A stretch of 64,000 nt of DNA from Bacteroidota bacterium (GCA_024642665.1 JAHEAR010000019.1:1-64000); one strand, 5' to 3'; shown: positions 11,231-22,343, numbered from the stretch's first letter. Made by a program: numbers and translations. The notes: generated by a model not told the origin, from the letters alone.

Positions 11231-11497
11231 GTTTTCATTTTAACATTTGTCGATTTAATACATACCCCTTTAGTTCTGAACTAATTATGGAGTCGCACTT
11301 CCATGACTTCAGTAACCCTTCCTCTATCCCTTCATTCTGGTATAGTATTTGCTCCTTCTTTGATTGGTAATAAAGCATCTTCCTTTTCGAAAAATGCTTT
11401 ACCACCTGACTAACCCCACCCGAGAATGATGAAACATTATTTAATGTATTGGTAATCAATACAATAAACACACATTTTTCTAAAGTTTTTACCAATT

Positions 11498-14400
11498 ATG
11501 AACTTAAAGAACCGACTGAACATCATCTCCGGTCTTCTGCTATTACTAGTCTTTTCATCAGGACGAGTAGTTGCTGAAGGTATCAAGGAGTTGGCCCCCG
11601 CATCCAGTGATTCAGTAATGCTTCACACCAATGCGTCCGGCTTTGGAAATTTTGCTTCCTACCTGAGTTTTGGTACAGCCTCAAGCTTGAATTTAACCAT
11701 TACAGATGCTGTAAATGACTCTGTATATATTGGTTTATCCGGAGAAGCAGATGATTTTGGAAATATTTCCGGCCCAGCCACCTACTCATTCAGGATTCTT
11801 GATCCAAATGGGGTCGTCGTATTTGGGCCATATGTCATTGGTTCCGCTAATGATAATGCCACCTCATGGGCTTTGGCTGCCAATGGTCCGGATGTAAACG
11901 GCATGGGTGGTTATAGTACCAATACAGGTTCATTTCCATATTCCCGATTCAAACCGACTATGACGGGTGATTATGTCATCCAGTTTGATGATGGAGGACC
12001 AAACCTGATAGCCAATATTCTTTTTTATGACTTTACCGTAAGAAACGGAGGTGCCGTGCAGACCGGACGCCTTTGGTCCAGGAACTGGGCATTGCGGACT
12101 CCTCCAAGAAGCCCAAATACACCGCCTGAATGTCAGTATGATCGGGATTTCAATGGTGTATTCTATTCCTACACCATGGATGGTTTCGTCTCTCGAATAG
12201 ATTTTGCAAATTCAGGATTTCAGGGACTTTCATTTACTGTTTCTTTTGGTGACAGAGGACCCGGCGATACAGGAGATGTTATCGAAGACAGACGCTCCGT
12301 CAATAATATGAATGCCACGCAAAATAATGCTGATCATATGGTATTCCTTAATGACCCGGATAATACGCAGTTTCCATCCTCTTCCATGCAGTGTGGCGAT
12401 GTCGCCTTATTAAATGTTAGCTGTGAAGCTCCGGATAGTTTTTGTATTAATATAGGGGTCACGCAACCGGGTCAGGTCGAAGTTGTACTTGATTTTGTGA
12501 ATAATGGAATCTATGATTTAGATACCACCGATGTTCTTTTAGCTATGTTTTTTACATCAGCCGATACTTTGTGTATGCCCTGGAATGGATTAAAAGGCGA
12601 TGGAACACCAATCGAATTTGGTGAGCCGGTTCCAGTATTTGTGCGATATTCTCAAGGGGTACAGCATTATGCCGGATTTGATGTTGAGTTTCTTAAAAAC
12701 GGATTTTGCGTTCAGACGATCAGACCAATTTGTCCCGGGATGGCGACAAATTTACTCTATTGGGATGATAGCGATATTACGGATGATGTCAATACCGTGA
12801 CGATAGATGAGGGCGATCCGGGAACCGGCCAGCCAAAAATTGAGATAAATGGTTGTACTTGTGGTATGGGAGGTTGTCGTACATGGGATAATTTCCAGGT
12901 AGGTGATCCACCGACCGGTACTTGTGTAGGTACGCCATTTGGATACGGAGAGAATGCCACCCTGAACACCTGGTGGTTTGCAAGTACCATTATGGTGAGT
13001 GGTTCTAATTTGCCATTGGCTCAGGTTTTAATTACCGGAGACAGTGTCATTTGTAATGGCGACAGCACCATATTTACGGCTCAATTTGCTCCGGATACAA
13101 TTGATTATATTTTTGAATGGACGGGACCAGGTGGATTTATGGCTGATACAGAAACCACCGGTTATATCAGTACCCCGGGTACATATTATGTGACTATTAC
13201 CGATACCTTGACCAATTGCTCTGCTGTGGATTCAGCGATTTTGATTGTTAATGACAATCCAACCACCTCAGTCAGTTTTATGTGCCTGGGCGGCAATCAG
13301 CAAAATGCAGATGTAGATTTGACAGTCAGTGGCGGTCAACCCCCTTATACTTATTTATGGTCCAATGGAGCGATGACAGAAGATCTTTCTGATGTTGGTC
13401 CGGGAGAATATACAGTGATCGTAACAGATGATAATGGCTGTATGGCCTTTGATACCGTTTTGGTTCAGGCTTGTTGTTCATTAGTGGTCGTATGTCCGGT
13501 CATGGATGGCGGTACCTTTGCGTGTATTACAGATGTTCCTGCCATTGATACAAATATTGTTCAGGTAAATGAATACTGTGATAATTTTACAGTCTCCGTG
13601 ATGGAAACGGATAATGGAGGTAGCGGTTGCCCTGGGGATGAATTAGTTATCACCAGAACATTTACCGTTATGGATGATGCAGGCAACTCACAGAGTTGTG
13701 TGCAAGCCTTAACTGTTTCTGATAACGTGGCTCCAACATTGAATTGTCCTGTTAATGTAACGATTGAGTGTTTGGATAGCTCAGCTCCCGGAAATACAGG
13801 CACGGCTACAGCTTCAGATAATTGTGATGCTTCGCCTATTGTTTCCTTTAGTGATGCTACCATATCCGGCGCTTGTCCTCAGGAATTTACAATCAATCGA
13901 ACATGGACGGCTACGGACAATTGTGGCAATACAAGTACGTGTCTGCAAACTATATCAGTGGATGACAGCATGGCTCCGGGCATCAACTGTCCTGCAAATA
14001 TTACGATTACTTGTACCGAAAGTACATTGCCCGCAAATACAGGTACACCATCCGGCACTGATGTATGTGATGGGGCTCCGATATTTTCATTTAGTGATGG
14101 TATCGTCGGTGGCGCTTGTCCTCAGGAATCAGTCATAACACGAACATGGACGGTTATGGATGCCTGTGGAAATTCAAATACATGTATTCAGACTATTACG
14201 GTAGAAGATAATCAAGCACCGACAATTAATTGTCCGGCTAATTTGACCATCGAATGTTCAGAGAGTACGTTGCCCGCTAACACAGGAACTGCTTCCGCCA
14301 TGGATAATTGTGATGGTGCACCGGTGACATCTGTTTTGAGTAATAATGTTATTCCGGGTGCTTGTCCACAAGAAAGTATAATTCAAAGAACATGGGTAGC

Positions 14401-17400
14401 AACTGATGCTTGCGGAAATTCAAGCACATGTTTACAGATAATCACAGTGCAGGATAATACACCTCCTGTGATTACATGTCCTGCCAATACAACAATAGAA
14501 TGTTCTGATAGTACTATACCTGCCAATACAGGTACAGCTACTGCCTCAGATAATTGTGATGGCGCTCCGGTGATTGCCTTCAGTGATATCACGCTTGGTG
14601 GCGGATGCCCTCAGGAATTAACTATCACCAGAACATGGACCGCCACTGATGCTTGTGGAAACTCAACCGGCTGTGTTCAGACAATCTCTATTGTAGATAC
14701 CGAATCACCTGTCATTACATGTCCTGCAAATATTACTGTACAATGTACAGACAGTACAGCTCCGGCTGATTTAGGTTCGGCTACAGCAGTTGACTGTGAT
14801 CCGAATCCGATCATTGGTTTTAGTGACAACGTTACAGGTGGAGCATGTCCACAGGAAAGCACAATCACCAGAACATGGACCGCCACTGATGCTTGCGGAA
14901 ATTCAAGCACATGCATTCAAACGATTAATGTAGAAGATAGCGTAGCTCCCACCATCACCTGCCCACCGAATGTGACCATGGAATGTAGTGCAGGTACGGA
15001 TCCGGGTGATACAGGAACTGCTTCAGCAACGGATAATTGCGATTCAGCACCAAATATTAGTTTTGAAGATTTAACCATTGCCGGTGCATGTCCTCAGGGT
15101 ATAAATATTACCCGGACGTGGATTGCAACCGATGCCTGTGGTAATTCAAGTACCTGTACGCAAATCATTCTGCTGGATGATATTCAGGGACCCACTATTA
15201 CCTGTCCTGCTGATGTAACCATTGAATGTACAGATAGTACTGCACCTGCAAATACTGGTTTAGCAACGGCCACTGATAATTGTGATGGATCGCCAATGAT
15301 TGAGTTTAGTGATGTTACACTGTCAGGAAGTTGTCCGCAGGCGAGTTCTATCAGCAGAACCTGGGTAGCAACAGATGCTTGTGGCAATTCAAGCACTTGT
15401 ATCCAAATTATATCTATAGAAGATAGCACCGCTCCGGTCATTACTTGTCCGGCAAACCTTACGATTGGTTGTACCGATAGTACGTTACCAGCCGATACCG
15501 GCTCGCCGACAGCGGTTGATAATTGTGATGCAGCACCTTCATTTGATTTCAGTGATGTAACCATAGGAGGTAACTGTCCTCAGGATATGATCATAACCAG
15601 AACATGGATCGCTACAGATGCCTGTGGGAATTCATCATCCTGCGATCAAATTATTTCTATTGAAGATAATGATGCACCAATAATATCATGTCCTGGTGAT
15701 GTGACCATAGAATGTACTGAAAGTTTTGATCCGGAGTCAACTGGATTTGCTTCAGCGACTGATTGTGATCCTGATCCTATTATTACCTGGAATGATGTCA
15801 CCTTAAGTGGTGCTTGTGCACAGGAAAGAACAATTGTGAGAACATGGACGGCTACAGATGCTTGTGGAAATGCAAGTACCTGTGCTCAAAATATTTTCGT
15901 GGATGATAGTCAGGGACCAACAGTCTCTTGTCCACCGGACATCACTATCAATTGTCCGGAAAGTACAGCGCCCGCAAATACCGGTACAGCATCTGCAACG
16001 GACAATTGTGATGGTATGCCATCCATTGACTTTAGTGATGCTATAGTCCCTGGTGCTTGTACGGAATCATTTACGATACTGCGTACCTGGATGGCCACTG
16101 ATGGATGTGGTAATACCGGAATCTGTATACAGACTATATCAGTAAATGATATTTCCGCACCTTCAATTACCTGCCCTGCAGGTGTCACGGTATCTTGTAC
16201 AGATGACATCCCCCCGGTCAATACAGCAGGAATAGGCACGAGTGATGATTGTGGTGGTCAGGTGACCGTTACGCATATTGGAGATGTTATTTCTAATCAA
16301 ACATGTGCCAATAGATATACGGTTACACGCACCTATCAGGCTACGGATGATTGCGGTAATTCTGCAACTTGTCAGCAAATCATCATCGTTGATGATCAAA
16401 CTGCACCTGTTGCCATTTGTCAGGATATACTGATTGATTTTGCTTCAGGAACTGAAGTAACGATTACGCCGGAGCAGATCAATAATGGAAGTTTTGATAA
16501 CTGCGGCGGTGTTACCTTGAGTTTGTCTCAAACTATTTTTAATTGTGATGAATTTATTCAGACAGGGTCTGTGCCGGTAGTTTTGACCGTCACGGATGAT
16601 TGTGGAAATTCCTCCACCTGTCAGGCTCAGGTAATGGGTACCGGTGGTTTACTTGAAATTACCTGCCCAAGTGATATTATTGTTTATCTCGGTCCCGGTG
16701 AGTGTACTGCTTTTGTAAGTTATACCGTCACAGCGGATGCCATTTGCGGAGGTACTCCGGTTCTGATGCAAATCGATACTACAGGTTTGACATCAGGTGA
16801 TGCATTCTCAATTGGTACAACCATTCAGACCTGGATTGCTACGAATAATTCTGATACAGCTGAGTGTTCTTTCAATATCACTGTTGTGGAATATGATGGA
16901 CCAATCTTTCTGGCGTGTAATGATACAGTCAATGTAAGTGTGGATAATTTTTGTGAAGGACACATTTTCACGGATATGATATTGGAAGGTGATCAGTATG
17001 GCTGTTATGACGATTATATTATTACGATTGATAGCATAGGCACTGACACAGGTTGGATTGTATTCTCTGCGTTTGATTTAGTCAATGGATTTTATCACGT
17101 AACGATCACTGATCCTGATACGGATAATTCATGCTGGGGTGTCATTCGCCTCGAAGATAAAATTCCACCGCAGATTATATGTGCTTGTCCGGAAGGGGTC
17201 GATGGCGCTGATACATGTCAGATTTCATGTCTCGAAGTTGATTTATTATTGGACGGTCAAATACCAGCCAACTTATATCCTGAGATTATTGACAATTGCG
17301 GATACACATTGGAAGTATCCAATATCGAGGATAATGGTGAAGGCTGTGGTGATGGAGTCGTGATCGTAAGTTGGTTAGTGACTGACAATTCCGGTTTTAC

Positions 17401-20400
17401 TGCCTCGTGTGATCAGATGTTTAATGTTATTCCTCTATCAACGGATAGTATTGTATATCCACCAAATTATGTTGGACCATGTGGCAGTAGTAGTTTGCCG
17501 GATGTAACTGGTTGGCCCACAATAGGCGGTTATGATATCACAGATCAGGCTGGAACTTGTAATCTTTTCCTTGGCTACTGGGATAAGCCACTTGATGATT
17601 GTGGAGGAGGAAGTAAGATACTCCGTACCTGGACAGTTTTAGATTGGTGTACGCAGGAGTTAGTAGAAGGAAATCAGGTTATTAAATTAAGTGATACAGA
17701 GGGACCTGTACTAACTTGTCCGGCTGATTTGAGTGTTGGAACAGATTTTTGGTTTTGCCATGCCAATGTAAGTGTGCCTAAGCCACAAGCCGAGGATAAT
17801 TGTAGCGATATAGTCAACTATACGCTCTATTCAGCCGATGGAATAATTGTACAGTTTGGAAATAATTTTGTGATCAATGAGCTTGGATTGGGTGCTCACC
17901 TTGTAACCTGGGTAGTAGATGATCTTTGTGGAAATAGTTCATCATGTTCTTTTACGATTACGGTGGTGGATAATGTTGTTCCCGTGGTCAATTGTGACTC
18001 ACATACAATTGTTGGCTTAACCAATGATGGACCCGGTGGTATTACCCTTGTACCTGCCTCTGTGTTTGATGATGGAAGTTATGATAATTGTGGTCCTGTG
18101 ACGTTCCGAGCAAGAAGAATGGATAGTTGTATCGACTTTGATTGGACTACCGAAGGTGCTTGTATCGATGATATACCTGGCGGAATACCTCCTGTCAATA
18201 GTCGTGACCGCGGAACAGTTTTCCGCCCTTGCGTACCATTCGCATGTTGCGATGTACCGAGAGTTGGATCCAGAGGAGAGAAGACGGTTATGGTTGAACT
18301 GGAAGTGACGGATGCTGCAGGAAATGTAAATTATTGTATGGTTGAAGTGGATGTTCAGGATAAAATTTCACCGATAGTGGAATGTTTGCCGGATATCATT
18401 GTCAGCTGTTCATTCTGGTATCCAATAGAAGAAGGCACCTTTAGAGATGCTGCTGGAAACTTGAATGGAAATCTGGATGAAGATCCTTTGAGTGCATACT
18501 TTGGTAATATGTACGATGATTTGTTAAATGACGGAGATCAATCCGTTCGTCAGCCTATCGTTGTGTATGATCCTGAAAATCCAAATTACAGTCAACCACA
18601 CGTTTGGGGAATTGATGGATGGGCCAAAGACAATTGCTTCTCTGACTTGGAAGTCCGTGTCACCCAATATGATGTATGTGCGGGTGATAATCTGCCAAGC
18701 AATGCCCCTCCGGGAGCCGTTAAACTAATTGAAAGAAGATTTACCGCAAGAGATAATCAACAAGGGTTTACACCCGGGGTTTGTACCCAGAGAATTTGGG
18801 TCGTGGATTTCAATCCGTTTTATATTTCGGACAAAAATTGTAATAACCAGGACACGAAAGATGGTGTCAAATGGCCATGTGATGTCTTGATTGATAATTG
18901 CCCTGATGATTTGGGTAACACTGGTGAGCCACAGATATTCTCTGATGCATGTAATTTGATTGGCGTCACCTATGTAGACTCACGTTTTGAATTTTCCGAA
19001 GGTGGAGCTTGTTATAAGATTCTTAGAGAGTGGAAGGTCATTGACTGGTGTCAGTATAATAGTTCTACCGGTCAGGGGCTGTGGTCCTATACGCAGGTGA
19101 TTAAGGTGCACGATGATGAAGGTCCGGAATTCCTGGCTTGTCCGCAACAACCGATAGTGCTGTGTGTGGAGGACGATGGTATAAGACTACCGGCTTCGAA
19201 TCAGGCATTCCTGGGAGAAAGTGATCCACTATCCAGTAGTTGCAGTGTCCACGTAACACTTACACAACCAATCCGCGAATCCTGTGATGGAGATGTGTCG
19301 TTTGATGTTAAATTATATCCATTTAACGGACCTGATTATGTTTTAGTCAAACCAAAAACATTTGTTCAGCTGGATGACAATCACGAAGCGAACCTTGTCT
19401 TTAACAGTGAGGAAAGTCCAATTCAGGAAATGAGAAGAAATGGTATTCCATACAATGATATCTATTGTGGTGATTACCACAGAATATTGTGGAGTGTGGA
19501 GGATGGTTGCGGTAATTGGTCACATTGCGAGTACCTATTCCGATTGGAGGATTGTAAGCAACCAAGTCCGGTATGCATTCAGGGATTGAGCACCGTCGTC
19601 ATGCCGATAGGTTGTGAGGTCACCCTTTGGGCGAAGGACTTCAATGCTTCCAGTACGGATGATTGTACCCCATCGGCAGAATTGTTATATAGTTTCAGTG
19701 GAGATGCCTATGAGCCAAGCAGAACCTTTAATTCAACCAATATTCCAGCCTTTGGCGTCGAAGTTCCAATTGATATTTGGGTTGCTGATGGCGGTACGGA
19801 TGACAACTGTAATGGCGTAGTCAGCTGGAATGAAAGAAACAAGGATTTCTGCACCACCACCATTGTATTTACAGACAACAGTGGAAACTGTGATCATGGT
19901 GGAAGTATTCTGTACGAAGGTGAAATTCTAACTTACGATCACAAATCAGTAGAGGCTGTAAATGTTTCTCTGGTCAATAACAATGAGGTGATTTATTCGA
20001 TGAATACCGCTGATAATGGAAAGTATTTATTAGTTGTTCCTCAGGTGGATGGGCAGCGCTACGAGATTACGCCGAAGCGTTCTGATCAGCATAGGAATGG
20101 TGTGAGTACGTTAGACCTTGTACGCATTCAGAAGCATTTGTTAGGAAAAGAACTTTTTGATTCGCCCTATCAATACATTGCCGCAGATGCTAATAATAAT
20201 GAGCAAATCAGTGCCATCGACCTGATTGAAATCAGAAAACTGATACTTGGTCTTTACACTGAGTTCCCGGATAATGACAGCTGGAGATTTGTTGATGCTG
20301 GATTCCAAATGCCAAATCAGCAACATCCATGGCCTTTCGAGGAGGTGATCAATATGCAGTATGATGGAACATCCTATAGTGGTCTTGATTTTGTTGCGGT

Positions 20401-21130
20401 CAAGGTAGGAGACGTCAATAACACCGCAGTGGCAAATGCTACGCAGGTGTTGCCTAGAGGGGAAAGAAGGGTGCTTAATATTCAAGTTGAGTCAGCTCAG
20501 GACGTGAAGGCCGGAGAAATTGTTGATGTTAAGATGACCTTCCCACAAGGTGTGGCAGGTTTCCAGTGGACATTACAGACAAACGGACTTGAATATCTGG
20601 CGATAGGAAGTGATGATATCCGTATCAATAACCAACATGTAGGCGAACTGCATGATGGCGTGATTACCATGAGTTGGAATGCCGATGATCTGTCCAAAGA
20701 TTTGAGTGCTGAGCCAATGGCTGTCACCTTACAATTTGTTGCAACCGCTGATGGAAATGTGCAGGATATGATTGAGCTTTCAGATCGAGTAGCCCATCCG
20801 GAAGCGTATACTTACAGTGATGAGATTTTGGATCTGCGCTTTATTTCTAATAGAAATTCTTCAGATGTAGCGTTTGCCTTGTACCAGAACGAACCTAATC
20901 CATGGACAGGGTCTACGAACATCAGTTTTGAATTACCGGAGGCAGGTAAAGCTGTTCTGACACTTTATGATATGACCGGTCAGCTGGTTAAAGTTATTGA
21001 GGGCGAATACAACAAAGGTCTTCAATCTATTCAATTACAGAAGAAAGATATACCGGCGGTTGGTTTACTATACTACAGACTGGATAGTGGAAACTATAGT
21101 GCAACGAAAAAGATGATCCGCTTGGATTGA
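11498..21130 (+). CDS. Giant secreted HYR-repeat protein with dockerin-like, cohesin-like and T9SS type A domains
   Basis: 3210 residues. A signal peptide is clear (about residues 1-27, hydrophobic LLLLLVFSSG, cut near VVAEG). Residues about 30-510 form an unassigned N-terminal region. Ig/SprB-like units follow to about residue 655, then some 12 HYR domains of about 80 residues (about 661-1720) with INCPANITI, DNCDGAP, RTWTATDACGNS and a PPV/APT linker. More divergent HYR-like domains reach about 2790. A carboxypeptidase-regulatory-like fold (about 2800-2860) leads into a dockerin-like pair (DQHRNGVSTLDL and ADANNNEQISAIDL, about 2858-2925), then a cohesin-like beta-sandwich (about 2990-3115, GVAGFQWTL), then a type A sorting domain (about 3123-3210, NEPNPWTGSTNISF to KKMIRLD). 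The sorting domain predicts export through T9SS. The role is inferred as surface scaffold or adhesin. ATG 11498 is chosen because the signal peptide starts there. Confidence 0.93.
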   Translation: MNLKNRLNIISGLLLLLVFSSGRVVAEGIKELAPASSDSVMLHTNASGFGNFASYLSFGTASSLNLTITDAVNDSVYIGLSGEADDFGNISGPATYSFRILDPNGVVVFGPYVIGSANDNATSWALAANGPDVNGMGGYSTNTGSFPYSRFKPTMTGDYVIQFDDGGPNLIANILFYDFTVRNGGAVQTGRLWSRNWALRTPPRSPNTPPECQYDRDFNGVFYSYTMDGFVSRIDFANSGFQGLSFTVSFGDRGPGDTGDVIEDRRSVNNMNATQNNADHMVFLNDPDNTQFPSSSMQCGDVALLNVSCEAPDSFCINIGVTQPGQVEVVLDFVNNGIYDLDTTDVLLAMFFTSADTLCMPWNGLKGDGTPIEFGEPVPVFVRYSQGVQHYAGFDVEFLKNGFCVQTIRPICPGMATNLLYWDDSDITDDVNTVTIDEGDPGTGQPKIEINGCTCGMGGCRTWDNFQVGDPPTGTCVGTPFGYGENATLNTWWFASTIMVSGSNLPLAQVLITGDSVICNGDSTIFTAQFAPDTIDYIFEWTGPGGFMADTETTGYISTPGTYYVTITDTLTNCSAVDSAILIVNDNPTTSVSFMCLGGNQQNADVDLTVSGGQPPYTYLWSNGAMTEDLSDVGPGEYTVIVTDDNGCMAFDTVLVQACCSLVVVCPVMDGGTFACITDVPAIDTNIVQVNEYCDNFTVSVMETDNGGSGCPGDELVITRTFTVMDDAGNSQSCVQALTVSDNVAPTLNCPVNVTIECLDSSAPGNTGTATASDNCDASPIVSFSDATISGACPQEFTINRTWTATDNCGNTSTCLQTISVDDSMAPGINCPANITITCTESTLPANTGTPSGTDVCDGAPIFSFSDGIVGGACPQESVITRTWTVMDACGNSNTCIQTITVEDNQAPTINCPANLTIECSESTLPANTGTASAMDNCDGAPVTSVLSNNVIPGACPQESIIQRTWVATDACGNSSTCLQIITVQDNTPPVITCPANTTIECSDSTIPANTGTATASDNCDGAPVIAFSDITLGGGCPQELTITRTWTATDACGNSTGCVQTISIVDTESPVITCPANITVQCTDSTAPADLGSATAVDCDPNPIIGFSDNVTGGACPQESTITRTWTATDACGNSSTCIQTINVEDSVAPTITCPPNVTMECSAGTDPGDTGTASATDNCDSAPNISFEDLTIAGACPQGINITRTWIATDACGNSSTCTQIILLDDIQGPTITCPADVTIECTDSTAPANTGLATATDNCDGSPMIEFSDVTLSGSCPQASSISRTWVATDACGNSSTCIQIISIEDSTAPVITCPANLTIGCTDSTLPADTGSPTAVDNCDAAPSFDFSDVTIGGNCPQDMIITRTWIATDACGNSSSCDQIISIEDNDAPIISCPGDVTIECTESFDPESTGFASATDCDPDPIITWNDVTLSGACAQERTIVRTWTATDACGNASTCAQNIFVDDSQGPTVSCPPDITINCPESTAPANTGTASATDNCDGMPSIDFSDAIVPGACTESFTILRTWMATDGCGNTGICIQTISVNDISAPSITCPAGVTVSCTDDIPPVNTAGIGTSDDCGGQVTVTHIGDVISNQTCANRYTVTRTYQATDDCGNSATCQQIIIVDDQTAPVAICQDILIDFASGTEVTITPEQINNGSFDNCGGVTLSLSQTIFNCDEFIQTGSVPVVLTVTDDCGNSSTCQAQVMGTGGLLEITCPSDIIVYLGPGECTAFVSYTVTADAICGGTPVLMQIDTTGLTSGDAFSIGTTIQTWIATNNSDTAECSFNITVVEYDGPIFLACNDTVNVSVDNFCEGHIFTDMILEGDQYGCYDDYIITIDSIGTDTGWIVFSAFDLVNGFYHVTITDPDTDNSCWGVIRLEDKIPPQIICACPEGVDGADTCQISCLEVDLLLDGQIPANLYPEIIDNCGYTLEVSNIEDNGEGCGDGVVIVSWLVTDNSGFTASCDQMFNVIPLSTDSIVYPPNYVGPCGSSSLPDVTGWPTIGGYDITDQAGTCNLFLGYWDKPLDDCGGGSKILRTWTVLDWCTQELVEGNQVIKLSDTEGPVLTCPADLSVGTDFWFCHANVSVPKPQAEDNCSDIVNYTLYSADGIIVQFGNNFVINELGLGAHLVTWVVDDLCGNSSSCSFTITVVDNVVPVVNCDSHTIVGLTNDGPGGITLVPASVFDDGSYDNCGPVTFRARRMDSCIDFDWTTEGACIDDIPGGIPPVNSRDRGTVFRPCVPFACCDVPRVGSRGEKTVMVELEVTDAAGNVNYCMVEVDVQDKISPIVECLPDIIVSCSFWYPIEEGTFRDAAGNLNGNLDEDPLSAYFGNMYDDLLNDGDQSVRQPIVVYDPENPNYSQPHVWGIDGWAKDNCFSDLEVRVTQYDVCAGDNLPSNAPPGAVKLIERRFTARDNQQGFTPGVCTQRIWVVDFNPFYISDKNCNNQDTKDGVKWPCDVLIDNCPDDLGNTGEPQIFSDACNLIGVTYVDSRFEFSEGGACYKILREWKVIDWCQYNSSTGQGLWSYTQVIKVHDDEGPEFLACPQQPIVLCVEDDGIRLPASNQAFLGESDPLSSSCSVHVTLTQPIRESCDGDVSFDVKLYPFNGPDYVLVKPKTFVQLDDNHEANLVFNSEESPIQEMRRNGIPYNDIYCGDYHRILWSVEDGCGNWSHCEYLFRLEDCKQPSPVCIQGLSTVVMPIGCEVTLWAKDFNASSTDDCTPSAELLYSFSGDAYEPSRTFNSTNIPAFGVEVPIDIWVADGGTDDNCNGVVSWNERNKDFCTTTIVFTDNSGNCDHGGSILYEGEILTYDHKSVEAVNVSLVNNNEVIYSMNTADNGKYLLVVPQVDGQRYEITPKRSDQHRNGVSTLDLVRIQKHLLGKELFDSPYQYIAADANNNEQISAIDLIEIRKLILGLYTEFPDNDSWRFVDAGFQMPNQQHPWPFEEVINMQYDGTSYSGLDFVAVKVGDVNNTAVANATQVLPRGERRVLNIQVESAQDVKAGEIVDVKMTFPQGVAGFQWTLQTNGLEYLAIGSDDIRINNQHVGELHDGVITMSWNADDLSKDLSAEPMAVTLQFVATADGNVQDMIELSDRVAHPEAYTYSDEILDLRFISNRNSSDVAFALYQNEPNPWTGSTNISFELPEAGKAVLTLYDMTGQLVKVIEGEYNKGLQSIQLQKKDIPAVGLLYYRLDSGNYSATKKMIRLD
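13742..16160 (+). repeat. Ten consecutive HYR-domain repeats of about 80 residues
   Basis: Ten units of 80-82 residues run head to tail, each with a CPAN(I/L)TI(E/T)C strand, a DNCDG(A/S)P segment, a GGACPQE segment and TWTATDACGNSSTC. Related but more divergent units flank the block on both sides. Unit length varies by one to three residues, unlike the exact 77-residue array of the upstream protein. Confidence 0.88.
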
Positions 21131-21156
21131 TAAAGTTTTGGTAAAACTTGATGAAG

Positions 21157-21189
21157 AAAGGAGTCTCGGAGAAATTCGAGGCTCCTTTT
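21157..21189 (+). terminator. Rho-independent terminator of the HYR protein gene
   Basis: A 12-bp stem (AAAGGAGTCTCG pairing with CGAGGCTCCTTT, one G-U pair) with an 8-base loop is followed by TTATTT. It lies 27 bp after the stop codon of the giant gene. Confidence 0.85.
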
Positions 21190-21249
21190 ATTTGAGGGGA
21201 CCCTATTGTTTAGTTCAGACAAAATCAACCAAAATTTGTCAAGGCCTGC

Positions 21250-21277
21250 TTGCTAAGGTATAATAAGGTTAAATTTG
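21250..21277 (+). promoter_or_regulatory. Bacteroidota-type promoter, TTG-N17-TAAATTTG
   Basis: TTG at 21250-21252 is followed after 17 bases by TAAATTTG at 21270-21277, a full match to the known Bacteroidota -33/-7 consensus (TTG, TAnnTTTG). The next ATG is only 8 bases downstream, so the transcript may be leaderless. Confidence 0.6.
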
Positions 21278-21284
21278 CCAAAGT

Positions 21285-22343
21285 ATGTATGATATAATAC
21301 TAGCCTTTATTACTGCCTTGCTGTTAGTGTATCTTGCGATACCCAGTATTATCAATATTGCCAGAGTCAAGCATTTATATGATGAGCCTGATCACCGAAA
21401 GTCCCATGACGAGGCAGTACCAACGCTGGGTGGGGTAGCCATTTTTGCCGGGGTTATATTTAGTATCATACTTTGGACACCATTCGATGTCTTTGGCGAT
21501 CTGCAATATATCCTGTGTTCTTTCATTATCATTTTCCTGATCGGGGCTAAAGATGATATTCTACCGATGTCTCCTGTTCGAAAGTTGATGGGGCAGATCT
21601 TTGCTTGTTTTATTCTGGTATTTAAGGCTCAGGTAGTGCTCACCAGTATGTATGGCATCTTTGGTATTTATGATATTCCGGAGATTCCTTCCATCCTGCT
21701 TTCGATGTTTACGATACTGGTCATCATCAACGCCTTTAATCTGTTGGATGGCATCAACGGGCTTACAGGGAGTATTGCAACGCTGATATCAATCACGCTG
21801 GGCACCTGGTTTTTTCTGGTGGATCGAACGGATCTTGCCATTATTGCCTTTTCGCTTGCCGGCGCCACTATCGCTTTTTTAAGATATAATATCACCCCTG
21901 CACGAATCTTTATGGGGGATACCGGCTCCATGCTGATCGGACTTGTCTCCGCTATTCTGGTCATTGAGTTTATTGAAATTCATGCGGAGATACCGGGATC
22001 TCCTTATGCTTTTACAGCAGTGCCTGCCGTAGCCGTTGGGATTTTGATATTACCACTCTTTGATACCCTCAGAGTTTTTATATTTCGTTTAATACGGGGC
22101 AAATCACCGATGAGTGCGGATCGCAATCACATCCATCATCTATTGCTTGATGCTGGGCTTTCACACATGCAGGCTACCAGCGTGTTGTTATTGGTCAATC
22201 TGGCTTTCATTTTTTTTGTCGTCTTTTTTCAAAGTTTGGGAAATCTGAATTTGCTATTGATCATACTGCTCATTGCAACTTTGCTCACGGCTATTCCCTA
22301 TCTTATTACTAAATGGAAGAAGCCACCTTCGCTGGAGCTGTAA
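21285..22343 (+). CDS. WecA/MraY-family undecaprenyl-phosphate sugar-1-phosphate transferase
   Basis: 352 residues, about ten or eleven membrane segments. Members of this family transfer a HexNAc-1-phosphate from a UDP-sugar to undecaprenyl phosphate, the first membrane step of O-antigen, capsule or teichoic-type polymer synthesis. Visible signatures: HRKSHDEAVPTLGG near residues 37-50, the Asp-Asp pair in GAKDDILP (90-91), the NAFNLLDGINGL segment (149-160), FMGDTGS, and the HIHHLLLDAGL loop, which points to the WecA/TagO branch rather than MraY. The exact sugar cannot be told. It stands alone between a terminator upstream and a repeat-filled gap. The start has a promoter -7 box immediately in front. 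Confidence 0.9.
   Translation: MYDIILAFITALLLVYLAIPSIINIARVKHLYDEPDHRKSHDEAVPTLGGVAIFAGVIFSIILWTPFDVFGDLQYILCSFIIIFLIGAKDDILPMSPVRKLMGQIFACFILVFKAQVVLTSMYGIFGIYDIPEIPSILLSMFTILVIINAFNLLDGINGLTGSIATLISITLGTWFFLVDRTDLAIIAFSLAGATIAFLRYNITPARIFMGDTGSMLIGLVSAILVIEFIEIHAEIPGSPYAFTAVPAVAVGILILPLFDTLRVFIFRLIRGKSPMSADRNHIHHLLLDAGLSHMQATSVLLLVNLAFIFFVVFFQSLGNLNLLLIILLIATLLTAIPYLITKWKKPPSLEL

Noticed and set aside
11235-11495. 86-residue minus-strand frame filling the gap between the two giant genes
   Set aside because: No recognisable domain, no promoter or ribosome site, and the gap is the natural leader of the second giant gene. Kept as non-coding.
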